A DNA stretch of 7,316 nt from an uncultured Collinsella sp. (GTDB lineage Bacteria; Actinomycetota; Coriobacteriia; Coriobacteriales; Coriobacteriaceae), in contig CABUVB010000091.1 of assembly GCA_902494815.1 (NCBI GenBank), positions 1-7,316 on the forward strand, written 5' to 3'. Positions 1-5,087 of this stretch are shown in pieces (the stretch's first letter is position 1; every line of letters begins with the position of its first letter). The notes beneath the pieces are model-generated. The model was given only the letters and a program-made list of their open reading frames with translations. It did not search any database and was not told the DNA's origin. The translations under genes and the position numbers were made by a program.

Positions 1-50
1 AAATCAGGATTTGAGCCGTTTTTATTTGTTGATGTTGCGTAACCAACAGC
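1..50 (+). other. AT-rich left edge, possible truncated terminator arm
   Basis: No gene is seen here. The stretch GATTTGAGCCG at 9-19 is followed by TTTTTATTTG, which looks like the right arm and U-tract of an intrinsic terminator for a + strand gene ending before the window. The left arm would lie outside the window, so this is inference only. GCGTAAC at 37-43 recurs at 186-192. Confidence 0.2.
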
Positions 51-154
51 GAGCGGGCCGCAAGTGCCCCAGGTTGCCGTGAAAGAGGAGCGACGCGTAC
101 TTCGGTACGCGAGCGACGGCTTGAACGGCAAGATGGGGTGCTTGCGACCCGCGC
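51..154 (+). ncRNA. Long rod-like structured element, possible RNA
   Basis: The sequence folds on itself almost end to end. Paired blocks are 53-57 with 148-152 (5 bp), 59-71 with 134-146 (13 bp, two of them G-U), 74-80 with 125-131 (7 bp) and 94-100 with 105-111 (7 bp). The last pair closes a TTCG loop flanked by C and G, the very stable cUUCGg tetraloop. That tetraloop and both G-U pairs (65-140 and 66-139) exist only if the + strand is transcribed; on the minus strand they become A-C mismatches and a CGAA loop. The long stems are separated by a C/A mismatch (58/147) and a 2x2 internal loop (72-73/132-133). An 8-base direct repeat, GAGCGACG, occurs at 88-95 and 111-118. No known RNA family motif (SRP, RNase P, tmRNA) is recognised. 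It could be a small RNA, a dispersed intergenic repeat, or a structured 3' region opposing ettA. Confidence 0.4.
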
Positions 155-165
155 AGCGTCGAGCA

Positions 166-192
166 GTTACGCGGTTTGGAAAACCGCGTAAC
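166..192. terminator. 12-bp hairpin next to the ettA stop codon
   Basis: GTTACGCGGTTT (166-177) and AAACCGCGTAAC (181-192) are perfect reverse complements with a 3-nt loop. On the minus strand the hairpin begins 3 nt after the ettA stop codon, a position typical of a transcription terminator or mRNA 3'-end stabiliser. Neither strand has a U-tract behind it, so intrinsic termination would be non-canonical. It could also be the last element of the structured region to its left. Confidence 0.45.
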
Positions 193-195
193 GAT

Positions 196-1875
196 CTAGT
201 CGCGCGTCAGCTTACGGTGAATACGATGCGGCTGGGCTGCATCCTCGCCCAGGCGCTCGATGCGGTTGGCCTGATAGGCCTCGAAGTTGCCCTCAAACCA
301 ATACCAGTTGCCCGGGTTCTCGTCGGTGCCTTCCCACCCCAGGATGTGCGTGGCGACGCGGTCCAGGAACATACGGTCGTGGCTAATGACCACCGAACAG
401 CCCGGGAACTCGAGCAGCGCCGCCTCGAGCGAGGACAGCGTCTCGACGTCGAGGTCGTTCGTGGGCTCGTCAAGGAGCAGCAGGTTGCCGCCCTGCTTGA
501 GCGTGAGCGCCAGGTTCAGACGGTTACGCTCGCCACCGGAGAGTACGCCAGCGCGCTTCTGCTGGTCCTGGCCCTTAAAGCCAAAGCTCGCCACATAAGC
601 GCGGCTGGGAACCTCGGTCTCGCCCACCATCATGTGGTCCAGGCCATCCGAGACGACCTCCCACAGGTTCTTATCGGGGTCGATGCCGGAACGGTTCTGG
701 TCGACGTAAGAAATCTTGACGGTCTCGCCCACCTCGAGCTCGCCCGAAGTAAGCGGCTCCAGACCCACAATCGTCTTGAACAGCGTGGTCTTACCGACAC
801 CGTTGGGGCCGATGACGCCCACGATGCCGTTGCGTGGCAAGGTGAACGAAAGGTCGTCGATGAGCACACGGCCATCGAACTCCTTGTGCAGGTGATGGGC
901 CTCGAGCACCTTGTTGCCCAGACGCGGGCCCACAGGGATGCGGATGTCGGTCCAGTCGAGTTTCTGGCTTGCGCGGGCCTCGGCCTCCATCTCCTCGTAG
1001 CGAGCCAGACGAGCCTTGTTCTTGGCCTGGCGAGCCTTGGGCGAGCTGCGTACCCACTCGAGCTCGGCCTCCATGCGCTTGGCGAGCTTGGCGTCGCGGT
1101 TGCCCTGCGCCTCGATACGGGCGGCCTTGGTCTCCAAATACGTGGAGTAGTTGCCCTTGTAGGGATAGAGGTGGCCGCGGTCGACCTCGCAGATCCACTC
1201 GGCAACGTTATCCAGGAAGTAGCGATCGTGCGTGACGGCAAGCACCGCGCCCTGGTAGTTGTGCAGGAAGTGCTCGAGCCACAGGATCGACTCGGCGTCC
1301 AGGTGGTTCGTGGGCTCGTCGAGCAGCAGCAGGTCGGGAGCCTCGAGCAGCAGCTTGCACAGGGCCACGCGACGGCGCTCGCCGCCGGAAAGTACGTTGA
1401 CCGGCATGTCGGAATCGGGCAGCTGCAGGGCGTCCATGGCCTGGCCGAGCTTGGAATCGATATCCCAGCCGTCGGCGGCGTCGATCTCGTCCTGGAGCTT
1501 GCCCATCTCGGCCATGAGGGCGTCCATGTCGCAATCCGGGTCGCACATCTCCTCGCCGATCTTATTGAAGCGATCGACCTTGGCGATCATTTCGCCAAAC
1601 GCCATGCGCACGTTCTCGATGACGGTCTTGTCGTCGTCGAGCGGCGGCTCCTGCTGCAGGATGCCCACAGTGTAGCCGGGGGTGAGCCTGGCATCGCCGT
1701 TGGAGACCTCCTCGATGCCGGCCATAATCTTGAGCAGGGTCGACTTACCCATGCCGTTGGGACCCACGACGCCGATCTTGGCACCGGGGTAGAAGCTCAG
1801 GGTCACGTCGTCAAGGATTACCTTGTCGCCATGGGCCTTGCGAGCCTGATACATCTGGTAGATAAACTCCGCCAT
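196..1875 (-). CDS. ettA: Energy-dependent translational throttle protein EttA (ABC-F ATPase)
   Basis: The 559-residue product is a soluble ABC-F protein with two ATPase domains and no membrane segments. EttA binds the ribosomal E site and couples ATP/ADP levels to the first peptide bond. Domain 1 shows Walker A GPNGMGKST (38-46), signature LSGGE (162-166), Walker B LLLLDEP with catalytic Glu187, and switch His216. An arm-like insertion lies at about 90-140. A basic, Arg/Lys-rich linker (about 242-320) corresponds to the P-site tRNA interaction motif. Domain 2 shows GPNGVGKTT (356-364), LSGGE (445-449), Glu470 and SHDR (498-501). E. coli EttA is 555 residues long with catalytic glutamates at about the same positions. 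The order of elements and the length favour EttA over antibiotic-resistance ABC-F types. The ATG is preceded by GAAAGGA about 12 nt upstream, a slightly long spacing. The gene probably has its own transcript, since a hairpin separates it from sdpI. Confidence 0.93.
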   Translation of the reverse strand: MAEFIYQMYQARKAHGDKVILDDVTLSFYPGAKIGVVGPNGMGKSTLLKIMAGIEEVSNGDARLTPGYTVGILQQEPPLDDDKTVIENVRMAFGEMIAKVDRFNKIGEEMCDPDCDMDALMAEMGKLQDEIDAADGWDIDSKLGQAMDALQLPDSDMPVNVLSGGERRRVALCKLLLEAPDLLLLDEPTNHLDAESILWLEHFLHNYQGAVLAVTHDRYFLDNVAEWICEVDRGHLYPYKGNYSTYLETKAARIEAQGNRDAKLAKRMEAELEWVRSSPKARQAKNKARLARYEEMEAEARASQKLDWTDIRIPVGPRLGNKVLEAHHLHKEFDGRVLIDDLSFTLPRNGIVGVIGPNGVGKTTLFKTIVGLEPLTSGELEVGETVKISYVDQNRSGIDPDKNLWEVVSDGLDHMMVGETEVPSRAYVASFGFKGQDQQKRAGVLSGGERNRLNLALTLKQGGNLLLLDEPTNDLDVETLSSLEAALLEFPGCSVVISHDRMFLDRVATHILGWEGTDENPGNWYWFEGNFEAYQANRIERLGEDAAQPHRIHRKLTRD

Positions 1876-2059
1876 ATGTCTGTTCTATCCTTTCTACCTG
1901 CTGTTTCCCTATTCTTGATTCGCTTTAGTGGAAACGAAATGAGGGAACCAGCTCTGAAACGTAACGAAAAAGGGGCATGGTTGCCCACACCCCCTAATAC
2001 TACCTGGGAAAAGTCCCCCGGAACATACTATGAACTGCATACGCTAGTTTTCCGCAACC
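1876..2059. other. Intergenic region between sdpI and ettA
   Basis: This 184-bp gap between two minus-strand genes holds a terminator-like hairpin (1967-1986) and the ettA ribosome binding site (GAAAGGA, complement of 1888-1894). A promoter for ettA should lie between the hairpin and 1895, but no good -35/-10 pair could be picked out by eye. No open frame with a ribosome binding site is seen. Confidence 0.5.
1967..1986 (-). terminator. Rho-independent terminator after sdpI
   Basis: Read on the minus strand, GGGCA, loop ACCA, TGCCC is followed by C and five Ts. The stem is only 5 bp but GC-rich, and the U-tract is in place. It lies about 74 nt past the sdpI stop codon and upstream of ettA, so it would end the sdpR-sdpI transcript. 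Confidence 0.5.
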
Positions 2060-2764
2060 TTAACGAGCGGCTCGCTGCGATTTGCGCCACAACAGATACG
2101 AGTAGACGTAGACGGCTCCAACCGAACCAAACGCCAGAACCGCAATCACCGCGGCGACGACTTCACTCGAAAGCACGCTGCCTGCCACGCCCATCACAAT
2201 CAGGCCAATACCCAGCACCATAAAGCAGGCGCCGCCAAAACGCTGAGTACGGCGCCAGTTCTCGGGATCGGCAAGCGCCCAAGGTGTCTTGATACCGAGC
2301 GTATAGTTCTGCTTCACACGCGGCAAGTAGTTGCCTACGCCGATGAATAGCAAACCGACAACACCGGAAATCAGCACGTTAACCGAACCGACCGCCGGCA
2401 CCACGCCCCAGACCGTAAGCTCTCCCAGCCAGCTTATGGCGCACATGAACAAGGTGAAGGCGATTACGAAGCCCTGGTAGAACTTGCCCGAGGTTCGATA
2501 TGCCTCACCTTTGGGGTCGATGCGCGGCACCATGCGGAACATTGCGAGAAGCGCCAGAGGCAGCACGCCGAGCGCGGAGGCCATCCAGCTAGGACCCCAA
2601 CCGTCGACGGCGCCGTTCGCGCCCCAGTGCGTGGGAATCTGCGCAGGCAAGCTCGGCATCACCATGAGGTGCGCTACGACATTGGCGACGCACAGAGCGA
2701 CCAGCGCAATCCACACGCGCGACGATACCCCCGTGGGGTGAATGCCCTTGTTTTCGTTATTCAT
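2060..2764 (-). CDS. sdpI: SdpI family (DUF1648) membrane protein
   Basis: The 234-residue protein has about six membrane segments (near 17-36, 60-78, 97-115, 119-142, 177-197 and 201-225). The DUF1648 signature runs from LPAQIPTHW (39-47) to DGWG (54-57), followed by PRIDPK (80-85). The SdpI-family block lies at 144-162: GNYLP, a Lys-Gln-Asn stretch and GIKTPW, then an ENW..T.R segment at 168-174. In Bacillus subtilis SdpI gives immunity to the SdpC toxin and sequesters the repressor SdpR at the membrane. Here no sdpABC toxin genes are nearby, so the stimulus is unknown. A start 42 nt further upstream is possible but lies deep inside sdpR. The chosen ATG overlaps the sdpR stop by 8 bp and has GAAGGTGA 5 nt before it, indicating translational coupling. 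The symbol denotes family membership, not proven immunity. Confidence 0.85.
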   Translation of the reverse strand: MNNENKGIHPTGVSSRVWIALVALCVANVVAHLMVMPSLPAQIPTHWGANGAVDGWGPSWMASALGVLPLALLAMFRMVPRIDPKGEAYRTSGKFYQGFVIAFTLFMCAISWLGELTVWGVVPAVGSVNVLISGVVGLLFIGVGNYLPRVKQNYTLGIKTPWALADPENWRRTQRFGGACFMVLGIGLIVMGVAGSVLSSEVVAAVIAVLAFGSVGAVYVYSYLLWRKSQRAAR

Positions 2765-3035
2765 CCTTATCACCTTCAGTGTTTGTAAAGCCCATAAACC
2801 AGCCAATTAAATCCTGCATGACGGTGGTGTTTAAGCTGTATACGATGTTTTGGCCATGGCGCTCGTCGGTCACCAACCCGGCGTTTTTGAGCGTCGCCAA
2901 GTGATGGCTCAGCGACGGCTTACTGATATCGAAATGCTCGGCAAGCTCCCCCGCCGTGCAATTGCCCTCGCGCAGCAACTCCAAAATGCGCCGTCGCGTT
3001 GGATCGGCAAGCGCCTTAAAACCCTCTCCCGGCAT
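2757..3035 (-). CDS. sdpR: ArsR/SdpR-type autorepressor
   Basis: The 92-residue cytoplasmic protein is a small winged-helix DNA-binding repressor of the ArsR superfamily. It begins with FKALADPTRRRILELL (6-21), the usual SdpR/ArsR opening helix. A helix-turn-helix follows, with the recognition helix around SKPSLSHHLATLKNAGL (38-54), and a beta-wing at about 56-69. The Cys-x-Cys metal site of classical ArsR is absent, so metal sensing is unlikely. In the SdpR/SdpI pair the repressor is relieved when SdpI binds it at the membrane. In-frame ATGs at 3053 and 3050 would add six residues, but they lie upstream of the AAAGGAGGT that best serves the ATG at 3035. The gene is first in a two-gene operon with sdpI, and a candidate operator overlaps its promoter. 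Confidence 0.85.
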   Translation of the reverse strand: MPGEGFKALADPTRRRILELLREGNCTAGELAEHFDISKPSLSHHLATLKNAGLVTDERHGQNIVYSLNTTVMQDLIGWFMGFTNTEGDKDE

Positions 3036-3038
3036 AAG

Positions 3039-3047
3039 ACCTCCTTT
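3039..3047 (-). promoter_or_regulatory. Ribosome binding site deciding the sdpR start
   Basis: The minus strand reads AAAGGAGGT, then CTT, then ATG. The near-perfect Shine-Dalgarno lies downstream of the two earlier ATGs, so it supports the start at 3035. The spacing is a little short. Confidence 0.6.
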
Positions 3048-3069
3048 CATCATCTCTCATGACGTGCAC

Positions 3070-3098
3070 ACTATACTCAATATTTAGATGTTTGTCTA
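3070..3098 (-). promoter_or_regulatory. sdpRI promoter
   Basis: The minus strand has a -35 box TAGACA (complement of 3093-3098) and a -10 box TATAGT (complement of 3070-3075), separated by exactly 17 bp. Each matches the sigma-70-type consensus at five of six positions. Transcription would start about 25-30 nt before the sdpR start codon. Confidence 0.6.
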
Positions 3099-3108
3099 AC
3101 TATCTAAC
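3084..3108. promoter_or_regulatory. Candidate SdpR operator
   Basis: TTAGA (3084-3088) and TCTAA (3095-3099) form an inverted repeat around a 6-nt centre. A further TCTAAC at 3103-3108 repeats 3095-3100 directly, and TTAGAT (3084-3089) also pairs with ATCTAA (3102-3107). The inverted repeat covers the -35 box and spacer of the sdpRI promoter, where a repressor would block RNA polymerase. Assignment to SdpR is inferred from position. Confidence 0.5.
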
Positions 3109-3141
3109 CGCATTGCTTCAAACCACATCAAAGCAAACGCC

Positions 3142-3170
3142 ATCGCAACCTATGGGCGATTACCTATAAT
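3142..3170 (+). promoter_or_regulatory. tcdA-tatD promoter
   Basis: TATAAT at 3165-3170 is a perfect -10 box. The -35 position (about 3142-3148) has only a weak match. Transcription would begin near 3177, which rules out the in-frame ATG at 3169 and supports the tcdA start at 3214. Confidence 0.5.
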
Positions 3171-3202
3171 GGCGATAGCTAAAACACGACCGACTCCCCA
3201 TC

Positions 3203-3207
3203 GGAGG
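3203..3207 (+). promoter_or_regulatory. Ribosome binding site deciding the tcdA start
   Basis: GGAGG sits 6 nt before the ATG at 3214. No comparable site precedes the in-frame ATG at 3169. Confidence 0.65.
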
Positions 3208-3213
3208 ATATCT

Positions 3214-4011
3214 ATGACCGAAACCGCAGCTGCAACTCCCATCGAGACACGCGACACCAAGCTCGAGATTATCATGGGCCGCGAGGCACTCGATAAGCTC
3301 GCCGATGCTACGGTGCTAGTGCTCGGCTGCGGAGGCGTGGGCTCCAACTGCTGCGAGGCACTCGCCCGCGGCGGCATCGGTCATTTCGTCATTCTGGACA
3401 AGGACATCATCGCGCCCAGCAATATCAATCGCCAGGCCATCGCCTTTCACAGCACCGTCGGCAAGCGCAAGGTTGACGTGATGGAAGCCATGATCCACGA
3501 CATCAATCCCGCCGCTGCCGTCATCAAGCGAACTGAATACTTGCTGAGCGACAACATCGATGATTTCTTCGCGAGCGTTTTGGAGCAGACGGACGGCAAG
3601 CTCGACTACGTCGTCGACGCCATCGACACCATCTCGGCCAAGCTCACCATTGCCAAATATGCTCAGGACCACGACATTCGTTTGGTTAGCTCCATGGGCG
3701 GGGCCAACAAGCTCCATCCCGAGTGCCTCCGCTTTGCCGACATTTTCGATACGGTACGTGACCCCATGAGCCGCATCATGCGCAAAGAATGCAAGAAGCG
3801 CGGAATCAAGAGCCTGCATGTACTGTTTAGCTGCGAGGAATCGGTTAAGACACAGCCCCGCGACCCTTCCAACATCCACGAGCGCACCGAGCTGGGAACC
3901 GCCAGCTTTATGCCGCCCATCATGGGCCAGATGATTGCCGGCGAGGTTATCCGCCAGATCAGTGGCCGCGGTACCGAGCGCGTGCGCGCCGATGGCCAGC
4001 GCTTGGACTAG
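3214..4011 (+). CDS. tcdA: tRNA threonylcarbamoyladenosine dehydratase (ThiF/E1-like)
   Basis: The 265-residue protein belongs to the ThiF/MoeB/HesA E1-like family. TcdA (CsdL) uses ATP to dehydrate t6A37 in ANN-decoding tRNAs to cyclic ct6A. The nucleotide-binding loop GCGGVGS is at 38-44, the acidic end of the following strand is at LDKD (61-64), the family-typical INRQ is at 71-74, and DAID is at 135-138. A block typical of TcdA rather than MoeB/ThiF lies at 161-197: MGGANKL, then DP.S..MRKECKKRGI. A C-terminal segment G(T)ASFMPPIMG (228-238) is followed by an IAGEVIR helix. E. coli TcdA is about 268 residues. Cys46 and Cys47 follow the loop, but the paired zinc-binding CxxC motifs of MoeB are not seen. 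Its partners CsdA/CsdE are not in the window. It is followed by tatD after 14 nt, so the two are probably one transcript. Confidence 0.88.
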   Translation: MTETAAATPIETRDTKLEIIMGREALDKLADATVLVLGCGGVGSNCCEALARGGIGHFVILDKDIIAPSNINRQAIAFHSTVGKRKVDVMEAMIHDINPAAAVIKRTEYLLSDNIDDFFASVLEQTDGKLDYVVDAIDTISAKLTIAKYAQDHDIRLVSSMGGANKLHPECLRFADIFDTVRDPMSRIMRKECKKRGIKSLHVLFSCEESVKTQPRDPSNIHERTELGTASFMPPIMGQMIAGEVIRQISGRGTERVRADGQRLD

Positions 4012-4025
4012 CGGAGCGCGCCGAG

Positions 4026-4808
4026 ATGGAGCCCCGATTATTTGATGCACATTGCCATCTTGATTTAATGGCTCACCCGGACGCTGTTGCCGATGAGGCA
4101 ACGGCGCTGGGCTTGGGTCTATTTGATTGCGGCGTCGATCCACGCGACTTCGCTAACGCACATGGACGAACCCGTCGCCCTCCTACCGTCATCAAGGGCA
4201 TCGGCCTCCATCCCTGGTGGCTCGCCGACGAGCGATGCGGCAACGCAGAAATTGACCTACTCTGCCAAATTGCCGCGCAAGAACGTTTTGTTGGCGAGGT
4301 CGGGCTCGACTTTTCCGCTCGTTTTGCCGGAAGTGAGCCGCTACAAATACAGGCATTTGACCGGCTCTGCGATACACTCGTGCAGTGCCCTCTTGCCGGG
4401 CGCGTGATATCAATTCACGCCGTTCGTTCAGCAGGAGCCGTACTGGACGTCCTCGAATCGCATGGACTACTCATCCCAAACTCCGACTCCCCCGTTATCA
4501 TCTTCCACTGGTTTAGCGGCACTTCGGACGAACTCGTCCGCGCGCGTAATGCGGGCTGCTATTTTTCCGTCAACGAACGCATGCTCGCCACCAAGCGCGG
4601 TCGCGAATATGCCCGACAGATTCCACTCGACCGTCAACTGCTCGAGACCGATGCGCCAGCCGAACCAAACATAGAGACAAGCGCGCAGTCGCTCATCAAA
4701 TCGCTCACAAGGACCTCGATGCGCATTGCCTCACTCAAAAACTGTGACGCAAAGCGCATCGAGTCGGCAGTTTTAGCAAATGCGCACTATGTTTTTGACC
4801 TTCGCTAA
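4026..4808 (+). CDS. TatD family metal-dependent hydrolase
   Basis: The 260-residue protein is an amidohydrolase-fold TIM barrel of the TatD family, whose members act mostly as 3'-5' DNA/RNA exonucleases or deoxyribonucleases in the cytoplasm. Metal-site motifs appear in the expected order: DAHCHLD (7-13, His9 and His11), GLHPWW (60-65), GEVGLDF (90-96, Glu91), His131 in SIHAVRS, HWFSG (161-165, usually HCFSG) and LLETDAP (205-211, Asp209). The length matches the family. A GGAG at 4013-4016 lies 9 nt before the ATG, just after the tcdA stop, suggesting coupled expression. The sequence does not show which TatD paralogue this is (TatD, YcfH or YjjV type), so no symbol is given. TatD homologues also occur in the anti-phage Qat system, but no qatABC neighbours are seen. 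Confidence 0.85.
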   Translation: MEPRLFDAHCHLDLMAHPDAVADEATALGLGLFDCGVDPRDFANAHGRTRRPPTVIKGIGLHPWWLADERCGNAEIDLLCQIAAQERFVGEVGLDFSARFAGSEPLQIQAFDRLCDTLVQCPLAGRVISIHAVRSAGAVLDVLESHGLLIPNSDSPVIIFHWFSGTSDELVRARNAGCYFSVNERMLATKRGREYARQIPLDRQLLETDAPAEPNIETSAQSLIKSLTRTSMRIASLKNCDAKRIESAVLANAHYVFDLR

Positions 4809-4813
4809 CCCCT

Positions 4814-4844
4814 GGTGTGCAAAAAATGCCAAATATGAGTACTG
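4814..4844 (+). repeat. Left arm of a perfect 31-bp inverted repeat
   Basis: The arm starts with GGTGTGCAAAAAATGCC and ends with GAGTACTG. It is the exact reverse complement of 5016-5046. It begins 5 nt after the TatD-gene stop codon and lies in that gene's sense orientation. Confidence 0.9.
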
Positions 4845-4849
4845 CTACC

Positions 4850-4870
4850 GAAATGGATACATTTCTTTTA
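4850..4870 (+). terminator. Weak hairpin with T-rich tail after the TatD gene
   Basis: GAAATG (4850-4855) and CATTTC (4860-4865) form a 6-bp stem with a GATA loop, followed by TTTTA. The position fits a terminator for the tcdA/TatD transcript, but the stem is AT-rich and may be too weak. Confidence 0.25.
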
Positions 4871-4953
4871 ACTTTCCAACCGCCAGAATAATCCTCGATT
4901 GTCCGCTAATTAAAGCTTTTACAGTCATTCATCCTGCGTTTTCGCAAATCTTA

Positions 4954-4996
4954 AACCCCTCAAGACGCTCAAATCACGTCTGAAGGGGTTGATTTT
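4954..4996. terminator. Bidirectional terminator-like hairpin between converging genes
   Basis: AACCCCT (4954-4960) pairs with AGGGGTT (4984-4990), and AGACG (4963-4967) pairs with CGTCT (4977-4981). A 2x2 internal loop separates the stems and a 9-nt loop closes them. On the + strand it is followed by GATTTT, and on the minus strand by TAAGATTT. Its place between convergent operons fits a shared terminator, though the U-tracts are short. Confidence 0.55.
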
Positions 4997-5001
4997 GCTG
5001 C

Positions 5002-5014
5002 GACTAAATTAGTC
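5002..5014. repeat. 13-bp palindrome
   Basis: GACTAA-A-TTAGTC is a perfect palindrome with a one-base centre, ending 1 nt before the right arm of the 31-bp inverted repeat. Its function is unknown; it could be a protein binding site or part of the terminator region. Confidence 0.5.
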
Positions 5015-5015
5015 A

Positions 5016-5046
5016 CAGTACTCATATTTGGCATTTTTTGCACACC
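5016..5046 (-). repeat. Right arm of a perfect 31-bp inverted repeat
   Basis: The exact reverse complement of 4814-4844, separated from it by 171 bp. Read on the minus strand it is in sense orientation behind frlD and follows the frlD 3' hairpin by one base. It starts GGTGTGCAAAAAATGCC on that strand. Confidence 0.9.
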
Positions 5047-5047
5047 G

Positions 5048-5081
5048 GGTCCCGAGGAGGCGCCTGCACCTCCCCGGGACC
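5048..5081 (-). terminator. GC-rich 13-bp hairpin after frlD
   Basis: GGTCCCG (5048-5054) pairs with CGGGACC (5075-5081), and GGAGG (5056-5060) pairs with CCTCC (5069-5073), around an 8-nt loop. The one odd pair (5055/5074) is an A-C mismatch on the + strand but a G-U wobble in minus-strand RNA, so the structure fits the frlD transcript. It starts 6 nt past the frlD stop codon. No U-tract follows, so it may stabilise the mRNA end rather than terminate by itself. Confidence 0.5.
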
Positions 5082-5087
5082 GCTCGG

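Noticed and set aside
51..192. Known RNA such as SRP RNA, RNase P RNA or tmRNA
   Set aside because: The conserved loop or core sequences of these RNAs were not found, so the element is left as unassigned.
64..2223. A 719-codon + strand open frame opposite ettA
   Set aside because: It is the antisense shadow of a gene with strong family motifs. It lacks a recognisable domain and ribosome binding site and runs on through the ettA-sdpI gap into sdpI.
3316..4143. A 275-codon minus-strand open frame
   Set aside because: Antisense to tcdA and the start of the TatD gene, both supported by catalytic motifs; no family features of its own.
4026..4808. QatD of an anti-phage Qat system
   Set aside because: The protein is TatD-like, but none of the qatA, qatB or qatC genes is adjacent; the neighbour is tcdA.
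4780..4983. Small + strand open frame across the TatD-gene end and left repeat arm
   Set aside because: It overlaps the TatD gene in another frame, has no ribosome binding site and covers the non-coding repeat and hairpins.
4814..5046. A MITE or small transposon with 31-bp terminal inverted repeats
   Set aside because: No target-site duplication is visible at the outer edges, no transposase is present, and the arms sit precisely behind two gene ends. Not fully excluded: finding copies with the same interior elsewhere would revive it.
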